This document shows, piece after piece, positions 1-3,472 of a DNA stretch of 5,660 nucleotides. The stretch's first letter is position 1, and the number at the start of each line of letters is the position of its first letter. Made by a program: the position numbers and the translations under genes. Location of the stretch: NCBI GenBank assembly GCA_964614855.1, contig CAZTMX010000191.1, positions 1 to 5,660 on the forward strand, in the 5' to 3' direction. The notes under the pieces were generated by a model. That model ran no database searches. It worked only from the letters and a program-made list of their open reading frames with translations, and was not told the origin of the DNA. Origin of the DNA: CAWJHE01 sp964614855 (lineage in GTDB: Bacteria > Chloroflexota > Anaerolineae > Anaerolineales > UBA4823).

Positions 1-44
1 GTTGTGGGTTTTGCCCACCGTGGGTTCGAATCCCACCCTCTCCG
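1..44 (+). tRNA. tRNA-Ser, 3' portion (5' part outside window)
   Basis: The sequence shows a long variable arm (GTGGG 4-8 paired with CCCAC 14-18, loop 9-13), then a T arm (GTGGG 20-24, loop TTCGAAT 25-31, CCCAC 32-36), the 3' acceptor strand CCTCTCC (37-43) and a G at the discriminator position (44). A long variable arm occurs in bacterial tRNA-Ser, tRNA-Leu and tRNA-Tyr; a discriminator G is typical of Ser, while Leu and Tyr usually carry A. The CCA end is not encoded (CTG follows). The anticodon and D arm lie before the window, so the isoacceptor cannot be named. The variable and T stems have identical sequences, which is unusual. Confidence 0.85.
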
Positions 45-52
45 CTGAGAAG

Positions 53-77
53 ATCGCCCAGGAAAGTGCTGGGCGAT
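53..77 (+). terminator. Hairpin downstream of tRNA-Ser, probable terminator
   Basis: ATCGCCCA (53-60) pairs perfectly with TGGGCGAT (70-77) around a 9-nt loop, starting 9 nt after the tRNA 3' end. The + strand continues with TTTCGCG, so the U tract is short and termination may be inefficient. The tRNA and the hydrolase operon converge here, so the perfect stem could act on transcripts from either side, though the - strand tail (CTTCTC) is also poor in T. Confidence 0.5.
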
Positions 78-85
78 TTCGCGAT

Positions 86-103
86 TAAAGCGTATCAGCT
101 TTA
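86..103. other. Small inverted repeat between tRNA and hydrolase operon
   Basis: TAAAGC (86-91) and GCTTTA (98-103) form a 6-bp stem with a 6-nt loop, 22 nt past the stop codon of the leftmost hydrolase gene. It could help end the operon transcript, but it is AT-rich, weak, and has no T run after it on the - strand. No other terminator for the operon is visible between 104 and 125. Confidence 0.3.
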
Positions 104-125
104 TTGAAACAAACCCTCTGCCTCA

Positions 126-1151
126 TTAGTTATTTGTGCGTCCAGCATTTTCATATATTGCTTTTTTGACAGAGGCTGAAGTAGCCTCACAGAAATTTCG
201 CCCGTCAGGCAGCCGTACCCGAATATCATAATAACCGCCATGCGAATTATGGGCCATAGGGCCTAGATCTACAAACCGTATCCTGCCCTGAGCCAAAGTT
301 TGGTTCCAATCCGACCATTTCAATATGGGCCACCGGCCGCTCCATAAAACCTTTCCGATTTTTTGTAAAGAATCCTTTTCTCCATAGAAGTGGGTCAGCA
401 GGTGGACATATTTAATGCCCGGATCATCAGAAATTACACCTCCGATGGATAAAACAACGATCGGAGCATTGATAATTGGCGCTAAATAGGGCGCCACACC
501 AACCGCTACCTGCCCCCCACCGCTAAAACCAATCAAGTAGACCGGTTTCTCATTTTCAATGCCAGGTTCTGTATTCGGCTGGTAACCATGCCTGGCCAGG
601 CTGCGCGCAATTTCATCTGCAACCCCAATTGAATATATCGGGCCGTAACGAGGGTCGGCAGATACAGCTACCTGAAACAGATTGCGTATATTGATCAGCA
701 GCATCGAAACCAAATTGTCAGGATTAGCCTCCTGCAACTGGCGGACTTTTCGCCAAAGCGGGCTCAGGGCGCGCTCCCCGGTGAGAGGATTGTTGTTTAC
801 TGAGTATGGGAAGACATCCGTAATGACCCTTGCAGTTGGTAAATCTCGCTGAAGTTGGCTGATAAAGTCGGTCTCATCAGGAGCCAGGCCGTCGGCGGAA
901 GCCAAGCCGATGCCGGATAAATACACGATGTAATAATCCGCTTCAGACAACACAGCCGGTTTTTCCCCAGTAGCACCTTGCTTACCGGGTTTGCCTGCGT
1001 CTTTCGGTTTCATTTCCTTCAGATCACGAGGTTTGCCGCTCCATCCTGCCCACCAGCCGAGCGATTCCAAGGGTGCCAGGACGCCGGCTACTAGCAATAG
1101 CAGAACCCCGATGCCAAGCAAAAAAAGCAGTTGTTCTAATAACCATCCCAT
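126..1151 (-). CDS. Membrane-anchored alpha/beta hydrolase (distal gene of operon)
   Basis: The product has 341 residues. A hydrophobic segment at about 5-27 follows an almost uncharged N-terminus and looks like an uncleaved anchor. A Lys/Gly/Pro-rich linker (about 38-66) leads to an alpha/beta-hydrolase domain. IGFSGGG (207-213) is a nucleophile elbow with Ser210 as the candidate catalytic serine. YLSGIG (77-82) is a strand-plus-glycine stretch that could form the oxyanion region. The acid may be Asp260 (YGEKD) and the base His301 or His304 (AHNSHGG); these two are guesses from order. The start is supported by a GAGGT ribosome-binding site 5 nt upstream, and the upstream gene ends 17 nt away. 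It resembles serine esterases or lipases; no substrate can be inferred. It is not an obvious duplicate of the operon's first hydrolase, since only the elbow and anchor layout are shared. Confidence 0.85.
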   Translation of the reverse strand: MGWLLEQLLFLLGIGVLLLLVAGVLAPLESLGWWAGWSGKPRDLKEMKPKDAGKPGKQGATGEKPAVLSEADYYIVYLSGIGLASADGLAPDETDFISQLQRDLPTARVITDVFPYSVNNNPLTGERALSPLWRKVRQLQEANPDNLVSMLLINIRNLFQVAVSADPRYGPIYSIGVADEIARSLARHGYQPNTEPGIENEKPVYLIGFSGGGQVAVGVAPYLAPIINAPIVVLSIGGVISDDPGIKYVHLLTHFYGEKDSLQKIGKVLWSGRWPILKWSDWNQTLAQGRIRFVDLGPMAHNSHGGYYDIRVRLPDGRNFCEATSASVKKAIYENAGRTNN

Positions 1152-1156
1152 GGATT

Positions 1157-1161
1157 ACCTC
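1157..1161 (-). promoter_or_regulatory. Ribosome-binding site of the distal hydrolase gene
   Basis: On the - strand GAGGT stands 5 nt before the ATG at 1149-1151. It lies in the 17-nt gap after the preceding stop codon and fixes this ATG as the start. Confidence 0.65.
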
Positions 1162-1168
1162 ATCCTAT

Positions 1169-1831
1169 CTACTGCTCACGTTTGGCAAACTGCTCGTAGA
1201 TGTCTCTTGTGCTAGAGAATTCCAACTCACCAAACAAGGTGCGTGTTATTCGATCGTTGATCGGGGTAAGCAAACGCCCCAGAAGCAGCGAAATGGTATA
1301 TGAAATACCCAGCGATATCAGGGCAGCCAGGATAGCATCTAAGAAAGGCACCTCAAAGACAGCCTGCAGGGCAATCACTAACGCCATAAAAACATAGATT
1401 TTGACCACCCGCTCCAGAATTAACCCCAAGTATGGGATTAAGAAAAGCACACTGAGCCAATACGGCGCGCTGGCCAATGCAATCGCCCGGGCTATCCCTC
1501 CGATTTCCCAGGATTTTTCTCCCAAAATATTAACCATGACCCATACCGACAGGATAATCACCAATACATCCAGGGCGAATTTAACCGCTCCAAGCAGCAG
1601 GCTGACAGCAAAACGTCCCTTCGAGACGCGGTTTGCAAACAGCACCACACTCTGCCCGATCATCAATGAAAGACCTGCCACTATAACAATCCAAAGCAGC
1701 AAACCACGGTTACCTCCGCTTACCAGGTATACCTGCCTGAAGGCGTCCTGGTCCAGGCGCAAGCCCCCACCGACCAGGCGAAGCAGAGTGTCAACATATG
1801 CCCAGATGCCAGAGGTGTTGATTTCGTACAT
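1169..1831 (-). CDS. Polytopic membrane protein, Yip1-like
   Basis: The product has 220 residues and is very hydrophobic. About five membrane helices can be seen: roughly 43-66, 76-103, 115-137, 142-160 and 163-187. They are preceded by an amphipathic N-terminal region (1-40) and followed by a charged tail (190-220). Helix number, length and the long first soluble segment fit the Yip1 domain family, whose bacterial members are mostly uncharacterised; this match is by general appearance, not by a diagnostic motif. The gene lies between two membrane-anchored hydrolase genes. Its ATG is only 2 nt after the upstream TAA, and the nearest purine-rich site (AGAAGGA, 1844-1850) is 12 nt away inside the upstream coding end, so translation is probably coupled. 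It could be a scaffold, a transporter-like partner or a membrane-shaping protein; none of these is shown. Confidence 0.8.
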   Translation of the reverse strand: MYEINTSGIWAYVDTLLRLVGGGLRLDQDAFRQVYLVSGGNRGLLLWIVIVAGLSLMIGQSVVLFANRVSKGRFAVSLLLGAVKFALDVLVIILSVWVMVNILGEKSWEIGGIARAIALASAPYWLSVLFLIPYLGLILERVVKIYVFMALVIALQAVFEVPFLDAILAALISLGISYTISLLLGRLLTPINDRITRTLFGELEFSSTRDIYEQFAKREQ

Positions 1832-1833
1832 GA

Positions 1834-2847
1834 TTAACCCAATTCCTTCTCAGTTTTTACAGGGGCGGACCCGTCGAGCAGCACAACTTGTTGAAACAAT
1901 CTTTGATAGACCTGCTCGATGGGGACCCCAGGCGTCTCTGGGGTGATAAAATCATGCAGCATCTTCATGCTTTTATCGAAGCGATAAGATTGAACCAGCG
2001 ATCCATCTGACCTTTTCCATATACTCAGTAAATTTTCAATCATCCGGTTGCTTATGCCTGGATCAAAATCATTGATCACCATTAAGATACGTTTGGTTTT
2101 TGGCGGTTCTCGCAAAGCCTGTTCCTTGACCGCTGTCGCCAATCGCAGCATCTGGACCAGAGTCCGGAGAGAATAGCGGGGATATGCATAGTAAACGCTA
2201 TAAGGGTTTTTCTCCCTGGTGCGAGGATCCCACCAGACAAAAAAGTTCGGCACCGCCAGGAAAAAGTTGATAAAAGGCCGCGTCAAAAAACCTGGCAGGA
2301 AATTCAGTCCTAAAAAGGCTGACAACGATATAGCGCTGTGAATATCCACGCGGTTCTGCACCAGCCAGGTGACGACGGTACCTCCACCGGAGAAACCCAG
2401 GATTGTAACTTTCTTGCCCAATCCCTGGGCGATATCGACCGCCCAATCGCCGTATGCCGCCATGTTTTCTGCTGTTAGATAGCGCAGATCGTTTGAAAGC
2501 CGGTTTTCTCTGCCGTGAAACGGCATACACGGGATCAGGACGTTGTAACCAGCATCGAAAAATCGTTCTCCCAGCCTGGCAAATTGTGCTGGACAGTTGG
2601 TATACCCATGCATAAGCACAATCACATGATCGGTTTGCGAACCGTGGGTTAGTAATTTGGTTTTACACACATCCAGCTGGGCGTATCCAGCTTCCACCCT
2701 TGCATTGGTTTCTAGCCGTTCCAGGGCATCTTCGTAACTGGCGACCGGCTGTGGTGAAGAATGCAGCTCGCCGGTCTTTATGGGCTTGAAGAGAAACCAT
2801 AGCACAACCAGCCCCAATGCTAACCATATCAGGTGAACTATCGTCAT
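1834..2847 (-). CDS. Membrane-anchored alpha/beta hydrolase (first gene of operon)
   Basis: The product has 337 residues. A single hydrophobic segment (4-20) is followed by Lys21 and Lys24, then a soluble alpha/beta-hydrolase domain. HGYTN (80-84) fits the oxyanion-hole HG motif, GFSGGG (151-156) is the nucleophile elbow with Ser153, NDFDPG (259-264) carries the likely acid (Asp260 or Asp262), and LHDF (297-300) supplies His298. The order and spacing of a complete Ser-Asp-His triad are therefore visible. The segment at about 173-206, rich in Phe, Leu and Trp, could be a lid or membrane-contacting insert. The domain resembles the serine aminopeptidase S33 / carboxylesterase / monoacylglycerol lipase group; substrate unknown. 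AAAGGG (2857-2862), 9 nt upstream, supports the ATG. It is probably the promoter-proximal gene, with 625 bp without a confident gene before it. Confidence 0.9.
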   Translation of the reverse strand: MTIVHLIWLALGLVVLWFLFKPIKTGELHSSPQPVASYEDALERLETNARVEAGYAQLDVCKTKLLTHGSQTDHVIVLMHGYTNCPAQFARLGERFFDAGYNVLIPCMPFHGRENRLSNDLRYLTAENMAAYGDWAVDIAQGLGKKVTILGFSGGGTVVTWLVQNRVDIHSAISLSAFLGLNFLPGFLTRPFINFFLAVPNFFVWWDPRTREKNPYSVYYAYPRYSLRTLVQMLRLATAVKEQALREPPKTKRILMVINDFDPGISNRMIENLLSIWKRSDGSLVQSYRFDKSMKMLHDFITPETPGVPIEQVYQRLFQQVVLLDGSAPVKTEKELG

Positions 2848-2856
2848 TTGATTACA

Positions 2857-2862
2857 CCCTTT
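2857..2862 (-). promoter_or_regulatory. Ribosome-binding site of the first hydrolase gene
   Basis: On the - strand AAAGGG stands 9 nt before the ATG at 2845-2847, giving a usable Shine-Dalgarno site for the first gene of the operon. Confidence 0.55.
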
Positions 2863-2947
2863 CGCGGCTCATCGCTTTCAGATCAGAAGTAATAATAAGC
2901 GCCAATCGACTAAACATATCCTATATTAAGGAGCGAATAGAGTATCT

Positions 2948-3139
2948 TCAGAACATCTTCGCTCTGCCGGGATGGACAATCTTCCGAATGCATTTCATAA
3001 TGGGCAGGAGAACATTATAAAGTAAAACAAGGATTATGATGACTATTACATGAATAACTAACGCATTCAATAAGGCAATACAATCGGGGCGAAGCAGGTC
3101 GTTTCCAATTGAAAAATTCCAGGCGATCGGCAAAGCCAT
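2948..3139 (-). CDS. Doubtful small single-helix membrane protein
   Basis: The 63-codon frame encodes one clear membrane-helix candidate (about 21-46, nearly all Ile, Val, Leu) followed by a basic tail (52-62, with Lys, Arg and His). That is the layout of a small membrane protein with a cytoplasmic C-terminus. Against it: no Shine-Dalgarno sequence precedes the ATG, the frame overlaps an open frame on the other strand, and AT-rich DNA can give hydrophobic frames by chance. Its stop lies 100 bp upstream of the first hydrolase gene, on the same strand. I do not recognise it. It could also be the end of a decayed membrane-protein gene. Confidence 0.2.
   Translation of the reverse strand: MALPIAWNFSIGNDLLRPDCIALLNALVIHVIVIIILVLLYNVLLPIMKCIRKIVHPGRAKMF
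3014..3042 (-). promoter_or_regulatory. Possible promoter of the hydrolase operon
   Basis: The - strand reads a perfect TATAAT (3014-3019). With a 17-bp spacer the -35 position would be TCATCA (3037-3042), which matches TTGACA at only three of six bases. A start near 3007 would give a leader of about 160 nt before the first hydrolase gene. The -10 is good, the -35 poor, and AT-rich surroundings make a chance match likely. If it is used, the small membrane ORF that spans it cannot be read from this transcript. Confidence 0.22.
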
Positions 3140-3173
3140 CTATGAAACATTTGGTTATGTCTTGATCCCATAA
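3054..3173 (+). pseudogene. Possible C-terminal remnant of a gene on the + strand
   Basis: Thirty-nine codons are open from after the TGA at 3051-3053 to a TAA at 3171-3173, with no start codon near its left end. The last part reads like ordinary protein, alternating charged and hydrophobic residues (FPIEKFQAIGKAIYETFGY, about residues 16-34), more so than the surrounding frames. An open frame this short is expected by chance, and I recognise no family. A hairpin begins 19 nt after the stop. Confidence 0.15.
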
Positions 3174-3191
3174 GTGTGCAGAAGCCGTACT

Positions 3192-3224
3192 CCGGCGCTT
3201 GTGATGAAAACTCACGGTCGCCGG
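3192..3224 (+). other. Nested stem-loop in the gene-free stretch
   Basis: CCGGCG (3192-3197) pairs with CGCCGG (3219-3224), and inside it GTGA (3201-3204) pairs with TCAC (3212-3215) around the loop TGAAAAC. On the + strand transcript two of the three internal positions can form G-U pairs, so the structure is better on this strand. No T run follows, so it is not a standard intrinsic terminator. Confidence 0.35.
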
Positions 3225-3394
3225 CTTGAAGGTCTGGCACGAGACGATGGGATGGTACCAAGCCCGAGCTGTAAGATTGAGATAAGGGTATAGCAGGCTA
3301 TATACTTGGATGAAGTGCGCAAGCTCGACCCTGGTTATCACCAGCACAATTGTTAAATTGGCATCCCCAGGGAACCATCCAACCGTTTCAAAGA

Positions 3395-3437
3395 CACGGA
3401 GACGGGTTGAGCGGTGTTCCCGCACCCCATCTCCGTG
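3395..3437 (-). terminator. Strong hairpin after the surface-protein gene
   Basis: The arms 3395-3406 and 3426-3437 form a 12-bp stem, with a further inner stem (3411-3414 with 3420-3423) closing a 5-nt loop. The structure begins 35 nt beyond the stop codon of the surface-protein gene. At 3403/3429 the pair is a C/A mismatch on the + strand but a G-U wobble on the - strand, so the hairpin is better in the transcript of that gene. The sequence after it on the - strand (TCTTTGAAAC) has only a weak T run. Confidence 0.5.
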
Positions 3438-3472
3438 CCCGCTAATTCTTTGTATCTTTCTATCCGGCTTTA

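Larger units (their letters stand above)
2848..3472. other. 625-bp stretch without a confident gene
   Basis: This stretch separates the hydrolase operon from the surface-protein gene. It should hold the operon promoter at its left side and the surface-protein terminator at its right side. I see a TATAAT on the - strand, a doubtful 63-codon membrane ORF on the - strand, a 39-codon open + strand frame without a start, and hairpins at 3192-3224 and 3395-3437. From 3240 to 3390 I see nothing I can support. No tRNA, CRISPR repeat or insertion-sequence end was found by eye. The mix of short open frames that break quickly on both strands would fit decayed coding sequence, but that is an inference. 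Confidence 0.5.

Noticed and set aside
1..125. tRNA 3' end as an attachment site for an integrated element
   Set aside because: No integrase gene and no second copy of the tRNA 3' sequence was found by eye in the window.
1401..1946. 181-codon open frame on the + strand
   Set aside because: It lies opposite the Yip1-like gene and the end of the first hydrolase gene, has a Thr/Arg/Pro/Ser-rich composition typical of antisense frames, and shows no motif.
2198..2530. 110-codon open frame on the - strand
   Set aside because: It sits inside the first hydrolase gene in another frame; the hydrolase frame carries the full catalytic triad.
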